NCBI RefSeq assembly: GCF_905220565.1
Contig: NC_059421.1
Span: 5,475,501 to 5,539,500, forward strand
Direction of reading: 5' to 3'
Source of the DNA: Melitaea cinxia
Lineage: Eukaryota > Arthropoda > Insecta > Lepidoptera > Nymphalidae
Length of the DNA: 64,000 bases
Under the pieces are notes generated by a model. It had not been told where the DNA came from, made no database searches, and saw nothing but the letters and a program-made list of their open reading frames with translations. The translations under genes and the position numbers were made by a program. Below are positions 56,915-64,000 of this stretch, in pieces. Numbering within the stretch: the first letter of the stretch is position 1; each line of letters begins with the position of its first letter.

Positions 56915-57200
56915 TAAAATCAAAATCAAAAACAGCTTTATTCAAATAGAAAAAGAGCACTTTCGACTCGTCATTTTACAAATTAAACTTTAAAAATAAA
57001 TTATTATGTTTGTAGAAGTAAAGCTACCACCGACTCGGAACGTAGATTCTGCAGAGAAGAATCGACGAGAAACCCCGCAGCTACTCTTTTGAAAAATAAT
57101 ATATAAACTGTGTTTTAGTACAACATTAGAAACATGTTGCATAAAATACAACGTCACTAAGTTCACACATCTTTATCAACTATGTTGTCCTGCACCGAAT
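56915..57200 (-). mobile_element. Family E repeat, best copy
   Basis: TCAAAATCAAAAACAGCTTT at the left, TCGACTCGTCATTTTACAAA, AAGTAAAGCTACCACCGAC, GATTCTGCAGAGAAGAATCG, CCGCAGCTACTCTTTTG, AACATGTTGCATAAAATACA. Reading in reverse the end has AATAAAGC before TTTTGA repeats, like a LINE 3' tail. Confidence 0.6.
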
Positions 57201-57255
57201 AATATATATAATGCATATTCATTTTTTATCTATACAATGATATGTTTATACTATA

Positions 57256-57407
57256 CTAGCTGCCCGGACAGACTTCGTTCTGTCAATAGTAAATTTTTTT
57301 TTTTGTATTAACACCTTCCGTGGGCCTTAAGGAACATACAAAAAAATAAATTAGCCGAGCCATTCTCGAGTTATGCGCTTAACAACATTCATTTTTATTT
57401 ATATAGA
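57256..57407 (-). mobile_element. Short Helitron (152 bp), complete
   Basis: Minus: TCTATATAAATAAAAATGAA at 57407 to the hairpin GACAGA-TCTGTC then CCGGGCAGCTAG at 57256. The perfect terminal stem makes it a clear example. Confidence 0.85.
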
Positions 57408-57445
57408 TAGCTTCCGCCCGCAGCTTAGCCCGTGTGGATTTCGGA

Positions 57446-57904
57446 CTTCAAAAATGGAGGAGGTTCTCAATTCGTAGGGATGTTTTTTAATATATGGTGC
57501 GTATGCAGGTGGTCCCATTGTCCAGTTAGGATCTGATGATGGGATCCTGGTGAAATCGCAGGAACTTCTTAAATATTATAGGCAAACCTATGACGATTTT
57601 GGTATTTTTATGTGTAACTTGTTTGTCTGTTTTTAAAAATACGATGATTAGGTATATCATATCATCGTCGAAACTCCCCAATAATGACTATGTTTCCCTA
57701 TTACTTCGAGGCCAGTGTATCGACTTGGATAATTCTTATTATGTTTGAAAGAGTAAACATTGCAGCTGGTCCTATAGTAACCAGGTCAGGATGTGGTGAT
57801 GGGAGCCTAGAGTAATTGAAATAACTCCTCGCATATTATAGACACATCCAGTGTTTTAGGTATAGATAAAGAAGTATATGTGATGACAAAGATATCTACA
57901 CATT
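57446..57904 (+). mobile_element. AACCGACTTC-family element, diverged
   Basis: CGGACTTCAAAAATGGAGGA then GGTTCTCAATTCG, and TTAGGATCTGATGATGGGAT twice in related form (about 57525 and 57785). It lies directly next to the large Helitron and may have replaced its 3' end. Confidence 0.5.
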
Positions 57905-57964
57905 GTTGATGATGAAGCTGTAAGGTAGGCACCGGATATTTAAAAGTGAATACTTTTTACTTGA

Positions 57965-58017
57965 AACGTTGTGTATAAGGAATATTTCTATTGAAATATT
58001 TCCTTATACACAACGTT
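57965..58017. repeat. Near-perfect palindrome at the Helitron stop codon
   Basis: Left arm 57965-57988 and right arm 57993-58017 are reverse complements (24 of 25 positions, one extra base in the right arm) with a 4-base loop TATT. The right arm encodes the last codons (VVYKEIF) and the stop TAG lies at the arm/loop border. It could be an RNA or DNA hairpin acting as an end signal, or an inverted duplication made when the 3' end was lost. Confidence 0.9.
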
Positions 58018-61000
58018 CATTACTTCTGACGGATTGTTAGTATACACAAACAGATTATTTATACATGTCACCCTTGAAAGGGCAACATATAACTGGCCGT
58101 GAGAAAAACATTGATCAGTTAAATCTATTCCTGCAACTTTTAAAGTTTGGCCTTGTGCCTTATTAATAGTAATACCAAAGGCTAATTTGATTGGAAATTG
58201 CAGTCTTTTGAATTGGAAGGGTAATTCGGAGGGAATCATCGGTATTCTGGGAATTAAAACAGTATCACCAGTACCACAGCCAGTTAAAATAGTGCATTCG
58301 ATTAGAAAGTTTTTTAATTTAACTATTTTGAGTCTCGTGCCATTACACAATTTTGGGGGATTTAAATTTCTATGTAATATCACTGGTAAACCCACTTTTA
58401 ATATTAACTTGTGTGGAGGAATTCCGGGAGGAACTAAAGAATTCAAAAATTCAATTGGATAATGTACTGCCTCTGCGGTATCCAAAACTGTATCAACTGA
58501 ATAGTATATCTGTGATGGTGCTTCAAACTTGGAAATAATTAAATGATTAATTTTATCAACCTGTTCATTAGTAGGTGCCAATATAGCCCTTTCCTTAAAC
58601 CAACATAAAGTCTTTGTAGTTATATTAGTAATATCGGGATATACGGTCTCAACCAATTCTTCCACATTTTGAACCAAAGCACATAGGTTACTAAGATTGA
58701 TTTTAACATTTCCGGATTGAAATGCACCATTACCTATTTGAAGTAAGTTATTTGAAAATTGTTTATTGTCTTCACTGGAGGACAAAATTCTCATATTTGT
58801 ATTAAGTTCACATTTTGTAATATGTGGCCAAAGATAAGATCTTTTGAGTGATGCATTGACTTCGTCAGCTCTAGTCCCCCTTGCTATGACTGGCAAAATT
58901 TGACGAAAGTCTCCAGAAAACAAAACGGTGCAGCCACCCATTGGGCAATTTCTGTTGCGTAAATCGCGCATTGTCCTGTCTAATGCCTCAACTGATGCTT
59001 TATGGGACATGGAAGCTTCGTCCCAAATAATCAAGCTACAATCCTGCATTAATTTACCTGTTTTACTCTGTTTTGAGATGTTACAAACGCTAGAGACGTC
59101 GTCACTGCAAATTTTTAAAGGTAGTTTGAAAGTGGAATGATTGGTGGATGGTGATTTTGGTGAACAGCATATGGCTACTTCAGAGAGCGTACTCTCCCAG
59201 TGACTGTCATCTTCGAGGAGGCCCATAGCTTTGCAAGCCCCTTGGAATGTGTCGTAAGTTACACCTTCAAAAGTGCGGAGACTTCTAAACGAAGTAGGGC
59301 CTTTTATAACGTGGAGTAACAACCGCAAATGAAAACATTCTGCATTATTAGGGTGTACCACGTACACCCTTCCAAGAGCATCTGTTTTTCTCACGCCAGG
59401 GTACCCGAGAACTACCGCCCCCTGCTTTCGTCGTTGGAATTTTTTCGTATTTTGATTCCAGGTATAATAGGCAGGCACCTTGTCGTAGGTCAGAGTTTTT
59501 GCGAAGTCGTCCTCTGCACATAGTTTGAAAAACGCTGTTAAAGTAGTATCTCTTGGATTATTCACAATGTCATTTACATTATTTTCAGTGAAATACACCC
59601 GCTGTCCGTTTTCTAAATGAACAGCGAGGTGTGTGACAGTTGGTGCTCTTTCATGAATATTGAAGGACATAATCCGCCATAGTGCTTCAGAACTACAAAT
59701 GTAGCGGCCAGATTGAAATTGTTCTACTTCATTTGTAGAATGTAAACTAAACGTAGCCTGGTCACTTCCTTTATTGATGTATTTAGTGACATATTTTATT
59801 GATTTCACGGAACTGCAAAGTTCTACATTAACATGCGCCTCGAAAATTTTTAATAATAGTTTATTGTAAGGCACTACCCATCTGTTATCAATTTCGTAAT
59901 TACGAATAGCAGCCTTGCGTCCTCCTTCCTCTGGTGATAATCTTCTATACTTTGGATAGCCATCATCACCAGTTGAAGTTTGACTCTGATATGGTTTTGG
60001 GAATTTTTTTGAACATTTTCCCTCATGCATGCATGGCGAGTTAGGGTTTAAAGCTCCACAGGGTCCGTGAATCATGTTCCTTACCACGATGTCATACAAT
60101 GTTGGGTCTTCGTCTTGGTCTGGTAATTCTGCCGTTATAACTGTGTCAATTTGGTCGGGCCTGATTTTATTTGTCAGCCACAAAAGCAAATGTATATGTG
60201 GCAGCCCACGTTTTTGCCACTCCACCGTATACATGTGACAGCGTGTCGGACCAAATACGTTTACCTTATTTATTAAGTGTAATAGTTTTTGTACTTTTAA
60301 ATGAAACACACGATTTAAAATGTCATATCGGTCTTGAGGTGTTGCGGTGGAATGCAGATTATCTTTTATTTCTTTCCAATTAGGATTACAGGTCATAGTA
60401 ATGAAGAGGTCAGGTTTCCCGTAATTCCTGACATAGGTCATGGCATCTTGAGTTTTTTCGTGTAAGTATCTTGGTCCGCCAGTAAAAGATGACGGTAATA
60501 TTACCAGCTGCCCAATATTGTTTGTCGTGTGTTCATTAGAATGTAAAGCATCCTGTAAGTGTATATAATTTTCTGCGCGTAATTGTGTTTGGTTATTTCG
60601 TATAAAAGCTAAACGTTCTGATTCTAGTTTAGCATACTGATCTACAACATATTGATTCAGTAACATTCCGTACCTTAGTAAAACATTATAATGATTATGG
60701 CGTTCCATTAAACGATAGCAATAATAATTCATACATGAAACTTTCTTCTGTACTCTGTCTCCTGTAGAAGGATTAACTTTGGGAATATCAATTGTGTATC
60801 CGTCTTCACCTCGACAAAACATCAATGGATATTGAAGACTGTCATATGAACGATGTAGTTCGGAAATTTTGTGGAGATTTTCGTCGCGGCTTCGAAGAAC
60901 GATATCCCTTTTGTCAAATTGTTGTCCAGCAATGACAACTGCTACTTCACTGGTAGAAGGAGCATTATACCGTCCACGGTGTTTACCGTCAGGTACCCTG

Positions 61001-61584
61001 CTGGCATGAATTACTACATTGTAATCTGGGACATCGAGAGAGATACTTTCCATTGCAGTTTTAAAAGATTGTACGTATCTATTATGCAAATGCAACATGT
61101 TTTGCAATGACCTGACTATAGAGTTATCAAGTGGTGTTCTTGAATTACTATTACTAATATTACATCGAGTCGTTGCTTGAACTTCAGGATCGGAAATAAA
61201 ATATATCTGCAAAAACTTATGGTCGTCAGGAACTTGTGGAAGAAGACTACCTGCAAGGTGGTAAACCTGGCCCTGGACTTTAAATGTTGGCATGAAGCCG
61301 TTTTCAACTACTCGTTGACTTTTGAATGAAGTCATCTGGAACGCATTATTATACCGCCGAATATGACGCATAAATTCTGTATGCTTTGGATGACTTTCAT
61401 CAAGTACAGAATTTAAAGGTTCAGGTGGAGCACCTATTTCATCTAATTTTACCTTACCATTTGAACAACATAAACCTTTTGACTCATCTTTCCATCTCAG
61501 TGCCGAACAGTATTGACAAACAATGGAAGGAGAACCTATACAAACGATACGATAATTTTGATTAAAAAGTAACGAAAGAACCAA
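57988..61584 (-). CDS. Helitron Rep/helicase frame, 5'-truncated and lacking the P-loop segment
   Basis: Rolling-circle (Helitron) transposase of about 1198 codons, the protein that nicks, unwinds and moves Helitron DNA. Seen: an N-terminal CxxC (residues 23-26) followed by CC (39-40), typical of the Helitron front end; a Helitron-like N domain; the HUH motif PHIHLLLW with histidines near 463 and 465; the tyrosine motif YVTKYINKG with tyrosines near 598 and 602; then helicase motifs Walker B IIWDEAS (about 852-858), GDFRQ (about 891-895), NKAQGQT (about 1141-1147) and YVALSR ending at about 1171. Odd: after ICCSPKS at about residue 811 the protein jumps to HSTFKLPL, so the Walker A (GxGKT) region present in family members is absent. 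The frame begins at TTG and remains open upstream without an ATG; the first ATG is codon 72 (61369-61371). Full-length relatives are, from memory, around 1400 residues or more. There are no other stops or frameshifts. The family call is very secure; activity is doubtful. Confidence 0.93.
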   Translation of the reverse strand: MVLSLLFNQNYRIVCIGSPSIVCQYCSALRWKDESKGLCCSNGKVKLDEIGAPPEPLNSVLDESHPKHTEFMRHIRRYNNAFQMTSFKSQRVVENGFMPTFKVQGQVYHLAGSLLPQVPDDHKFLQIYFISDPEVQATTRCNISNSNSRTPLDNSIVRSLQNMLHLHNRYVQSFKTAMESISLDVPDYNVVIHASRVPDGKHRGRYNAPSTSEVAVVIAGQQFDKRDIVLRSRDENLHKISELHRSYDSLQYPLMFCRGEDGYTIDIPKVNPSTGDRVQKKVSCMNYYCYRLMERHNHYNVLLRYGMLLNQYVVDQYAKLESERLAFIRNNQTQLRAENYIHLQDALHSNEHTTNNIGQLVILPSSFTGGPRYLHEKTQDAMTYVRNYGKPDLFITMTCNPNWKEIKDNLHSTATPQDRYDILNRVFHLKVQKLLHLINKVNVFGPTRCHMYTVEWQKRGLPHIHLLLWLTNKIRPDQIDTVITAELPDQDEDPTLYDIVVRNMIHGPCGALNPNSPCMHEGKCSKKFPKPYQSQTSTGDDGYPKYRRLSPEEGGRKAAIRNYEIDNRWVVPYNKLLLKIFEAHVNVELCSSVKSIKYVTKYINKGSDQATFSLHSTNEVEQFQSGRYICSSEALWRIMSFNIHERAPTVTHLAVHLENGQRVYFTENNVNDIVNNPRDTTLTAFFKLCAEDDFAKTLTYDKVPAYYTWNQNTKKFQRRKQGAVVLGYPGVRKTDALGRVYVVHPNNAECFHLRLLLHVIKGPTSFRSLRTFEGVTYDTFQGACKAMGLLEDDSHWESTLSEVAICCSPKSPSTNHSTFKLPLKICSDDVSSVCNISKQSKTGKLMQDCSLIIWDEASMSHKASVEALDRTMRDLRNRNCPMGGCTVLFSGDFRQILPVIARGTRADEVNASLKRSYLWPHITKCELNTNMRILSSSEDNKQFSNNLLQIGNGAFQSGNVKINLSNLCALVQNVEELVETVYPDITNITTKTLCWFKERAILAPTNEQVDKINHLIISKFEAPSQIYYSVDTVLDTAEAVHYPIEFLNSLVPPGIPPHKLILKVGLPVILHRNLNPPKLCNGTRLKIVKLKNFLIECTILTGCGTGDTVLIPRIPMIPSELPFQFKRLQFPIKLAFGITINKAQGQTLKVAGIDLTDQCFSHGQLYVALSRVTCINNLFVYTNNPSEVMNVVYKEIFQ

Positions 61585-61651
61585 ACGAAAAGAAGAAAGT
61601 AAACTGAAAGGTTTCTTACACCACCTACTAAGTATGAAAATAATTAATTAA
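61562..61651. repeat. 90-bp direct repeat, copy 1 (overlaps 5' end of Helitron frame)
   Basis: Matches 61744-61833 at 89 of 90 positions (one G/T difference) with a 182-bp period. The copy runs across the open but ATG-less 5' end of the Rep/helicase frame, so the local duplication has altered the start region. The high identity suggests a recent event. Confidence 0.95.
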
Positions 61652-61710
61652 GGAATATACATGAACTTAAATAGACTCACGAAAATTATTTACAAAAATC
61701 TATTTATAGC

Positions 61711-61741
61711 AACCAAGTACGGAAAAGTAAGGTACTTGGTT
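61711..61741. repeat. Perfect 10-bp inverted repeat in the direct-repeat spacer
   Basis: AACCAAGTAC and GTACTTGGTT separated by 11 bases. It lies between the two 90-bp direct repeats in the Helitron leader. Function unknown. Confidence 0.9.
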
Positions 61742-61743
61742 AT

Positions 61744-61833
61744 TTAAAAAGTAACGAAATAACCAAACGAAAAGAAGAAAGTAAACTGAAAGGTTTCTTA
61801 CACCACCTACTAAGTATGAAAATAATTAATTAA
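61744..61833. repeat. 90-bp direct repeat, copy 2
   Basis: Second copy of the 90-bp unit, upstream of the Helitron frame on the minus strand. The 92-bp spacer between copies contains a hairpin (61711-61741). Confidence 0.95.
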
Positions 61834-61984
61834 AACTAACAATAGCATAATAATAGGAACCAATAGCAAGATTTAATGCCGAACAGCAATACCCGTAGTA
61901 AGCCGATGACAGTCGATATACGCAATGCGTTCAGTTGCTACCAAAGTCTGTTTACTATGGCGGATCGCGCGCTACATCGCCCGG

Positions 61985-61992
61985 TTTATATA
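61985..61992 (-). promoter_or_regulatory. Possible TATA box of the Helitron
   Basis: Minus-strand TATATAAA inside a GC- and CpG-rich patch (about 61960-62060) that stands out from the AT-rich surroundings. It lies about 400 bp upstream of the Rep/helicase frame, pointing at it. A transcription start would be expected near 61955-61962, but no clear initiator was identified. Motif and position only. Confidence 0.35.
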
Positions 61993-62578
61993 GCTTGAGC
62001 AGGCGGTCGAGCGATGCGGGGCAGAGGGGATGGACTCGCCGTAGGCATCTCAATGCTCGCCAAGCATTAAAAATGTTTCGCTACTAATTACTTCTAACAA
62101 CGATATCTCAAAAACTATTCATCTGATTGATTTAGTGTAAAGAGCAATTTTAATCTGCATTAAATGACTAAGCTAACTAACATATTCATTTGGATAAGGA
62201 TTAATACCGAACTAAAGAAAATAGCTTTGAAAATAACGTAATGTTTTTAATTAAAAATGTTAACATAAAAGTGGTTATTGTAAGTCAACCGTAAGAGATA
62301 GAGATATGCTATCGCGGACTTTTTTGTAGCATTTTTATAGATTTTGAATTCTCTAGTACATTACTTAACTGTATCTTTGCTAGTTTACGCGGCGTTCGCG
62401 TGGAAAGTTCCCATTTGGCGAGATTTTTTGCGACCTCTTCAACATTTGTCGCCGTATTTCAGCTAATTTACATAAAAGCATAATAAATTATATACCTAAA
62501 CCTTCCTCAAGAATTACTCTTTCTATTGTTGAAAACCGTATAAAAATCCGTTCAGTAGTTTTCGAGTTTATCGCGTTC

Positions 62579-62624
62579 AGACAGACAGGAGGACAGACAG
62601 GAGGACAGACAGGAGGACAGAAAG
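62579..62624. repeat. 12-bp tandem repeat in Helitron 5' region
   Basis: About three copies of CAGACAGGAGGA plus flanking CAGACA. Short GACAGACAG tracts of this kind recur near the 5' ends of Helitrons in this window. Confidence 0.8.
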
Positions 62625-62779
62625 ACGCGGCCGGGGGACTTATTTTTATAATAAGTATAGAAGACACTGTTGATATATTTACATTGTAAGTTATGTAAAT
62701 ATTAATTAATCAACTTCCTTAGTTACTATTCCAAGTTTAAAAAGAAATACTATGTCTGTTGTCAATTAAGTAAATTCTT

Positions 62780-62865
62780 TTTGTGTTGGATTTCTATTTA
62801 CCGACGAAGACTTTGTTACTTTTTTTCCTCAAATTAACATGTGTAAAACCGCAGAACACAGCTAG
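62780..62865 (+). mobile_element. Helitron 3' end
   Basis: TTTACCGACGAAGACTTTG and AAACCGCAGAACACAGCTAG before T. The 5' limit is not clear. Confidence 0.5.
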
Positions 62866-62869
62866 TTCA

Positions 62870-63600
62870 CTATATAACACGTTAGTGGATTTAACACAGA
62901 TTAAACCGCGGTAAAAGTTTAATATTCAAATAATTTTGCACAGATAAAATTTTATAACAAATTGAATGTTTTCATTGAATTAATCTGCGTTTTTATTGCA
63001 AAAAGGACCAAAACCTTACCGTCAATTTTAATTTATTTTGACGTTTATTATGGTTAGGTTACTCAGTAAACAGAATGCTTGTATTTATGCAAAGTTAGGG
63101 TTACAAATCTGAGTAAGCTACCTATCAAGTAGTTAATTTCCTTTCAAGCAAATTCTGTGTAAAATTGGTAAAAAAAAAAATATGGCCGGTAAAAAAATGA
63201 TATTCGTTTTTTTTTTTTTTTGTTAGAGATTACCCTGTCTAAGTACAATACAGTAAGGTTTGTTTTTTCTTCTAGGAACTTTATCCGACTTAATTCATTG
63301 TATTAACACTTAAAAGCTTTACACTCTGTAAACGTGTTTCTCACACACTAATACGATACAATGTGAATGTGACTGTTCGTTGTAAAAGGGATTATCGAGG
63401 TAACTATGAGACAAAACCTAAGCCCTGCTGAGTTAATATAATTCAACAAAATATACAGAGTATGGAGGACGAAGTTTAGTGATTATCTAACATTTATAAA
63501 ATTCATTTTGTATACAAATACATTTTGTATTCCTGAACATCGACTGAGGAGTTATGAAACATTTAATATTTCTAATTTTAGTTTTTCAAGTTCGTTCATA
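62870..63600. other. No gene seen
   Basis: AT-rich, T and A homopolymer runs near 63170-63220. Confidence 0.5.
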
Positions 63601-63604
63601 ATTA

Positions 63605-63720
63605 TAATTGTATTTGCTCGCAAACGAAAAAAAACCGACTTCAATTACATAGACAAGTAATACAACATAGGTAGACGAAAAAATAGTCAAGTAAATACGC
63701 ATTATCAAAGATTACTCAAA
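63605..63720 (-). mobile_element. AACCGACTTC-family end
   Basis: TTGCTCGCAAACGAAAAAAA then ACCGACTTCAATTACATAG, the reverse of 3060-3115. Confidence 0.6.
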
Positions 63721-63737
63721 AAGTTGCCGTCCGTCCG

Positions 63738-63889
63738 TCTTCGGCCTTTTTTCGAAGCCAGCAGTTGGATGGTTATCCCGCCATCAGTCGGCTTTTTAAC
63801 TTCGAAGGTGGTAGTGGAACTGTACTGTGTGAATCCCTTAGTTGCCTCTTACGACATGCACGGGAAGAGAGGGGGTGGTTATATTCTTA
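63738..63889 (-). mobile_element. RTE-tailed non-autonomous element, 5' half
   Basis: TCTTCGGCC, GCAGTTGGATGGTTATCCCG, AGGTGGTAGTGGAACTG, GAGGGGGTGGTTATATTCTT. The RTE tail half is absent. Confidence 0.7.
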
Positions 63890-63899
63890 CAACCATAAC

Positions 63900-64000
63900 C
63901 ACATAGCATAGCCCACAAAATTATTAAGTAGAAGTGGCAGTGGGCTGGTCACCTGTGTCGCAGGACCGTTATAATTATGATATGTTAAAATGACGTCTGG
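63900..64000 (+). pseudogene. RTE C-terminal coding remnant, cut by window edge
   Basis: Reads IAHKIIK-stop-KWQWAGHLCRRT, the same conserved block as KLKCHWVGHLCPW in 24450-24836. A TAG interrupts it, and the window ends within the remnant. Confidence 0.6.

Larger units (their letters stand above)
57905..62661 (-). mobile_element. Large (formerly autonomous) Helitron, approximate limits
   Basis: The element containing the Rep/helicase frame. On the minus strand it appears to start near 62661 with TCTATACTTATTATAAAA, a Helitron-like 5' end, followed by a short GACAGACAGGAG-type tandem (62579-62624) and about 1.1 kb of leader before the reading frame. No CTRR 3' end could be found after the stop codon. 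The sequence downstream of 57905 belongs to another repeat (the AACCGACTTC family), so the 3' end is inferred to be lost or rearranged. The 5' limit rests on resemblance to other Helitron starts in the window. Confidence 0.6.

Noticed and set aside
58187..60383. Plus-strand frames opposite the Helitron gene
   Set aside because: Antisense by-products of the long minus-strand reading frame.

Overview
This window looks like a stretch of lepidopteran (butterfly or moth) nuclear genome. It is very AT-rich, has almost no long reading frames, and is packed with interspersed repeats of types I know from Lepidoptera. These are tRNA-derived SINEs whose 3' ends resemble RTE LINE tails, many short Helitrons ending in a GC hairpin plus CTAG, 3' scraps of LINEs, and simple repeats. 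The species cannot be told from the sequence alone. I found no host protein gene, rRNA, functional tRNA or CRISPR array that I can defend. The window is intergenic or intronic repeat-rich DNA.

The one large coding region is a Helitron Rep/helicase frame on the minus strand (57988-61584). It keeps the HUH nuclease motifs and the rear helicase motifs. It has no ATG at its 5' end, and the segment that should carry the helicase P-loop (Walker A) is missing without loss of frame. Upstream (to about 62661) lie a 90-bp direct repeat, a TATA-like box in a CpG-rich patch, and a Helitron-type 5' end. A near-perfect palindrome surrounds the stop codon.

Layout. 0-7.7 kb: dense nested insertions, including a SINE inside a Helitron, a TIR-bearing element with an internal duplication, a SINE with a foldback arm, abutting Helitrons, and a 0.6-kb AGAAY pentanucleotide satellite inserted in a Helitron. 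7.7-16 kb: mostly unexplained AT-rich DNA with a decayed transposon-type gene (9.85-10.5 kb), a full SINE with target-site duplication (13.6-13.9 kb) and a SINE tail. 16-32 kb: a mixture of SINEs, Helitrons, LINE tails and an RTE C-terminal coding remnant (24.45-24.84 kb). 32-49 kb: sparser copies and a jockey-type reverse transcriptase remnant (42.3-42.6 kb). 49-57.5 kb: Helitrons, SINE fragments and one unrecognised 79-codon ATG frame (55.3 kb). 57.9-62.7 kb: the large Helitron. 62.7-64 kb: further fragments and the start of another RTE coding remnant.

The elements depend on one another. RTE-type LINEs probably supply reverse transcriptase for two SINE-like families that share their tail. 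The large Helitron is the kind of element that could mobilise the many short Helitrons, but this copy looks disabled. Family names below (SINE-A, -B, -C, RTE-tailed family, LINE-tail family, Family E) are labels used only in this annotation. All family and class assignments rest on reading the sequence and on remembered family features; no database search was run.
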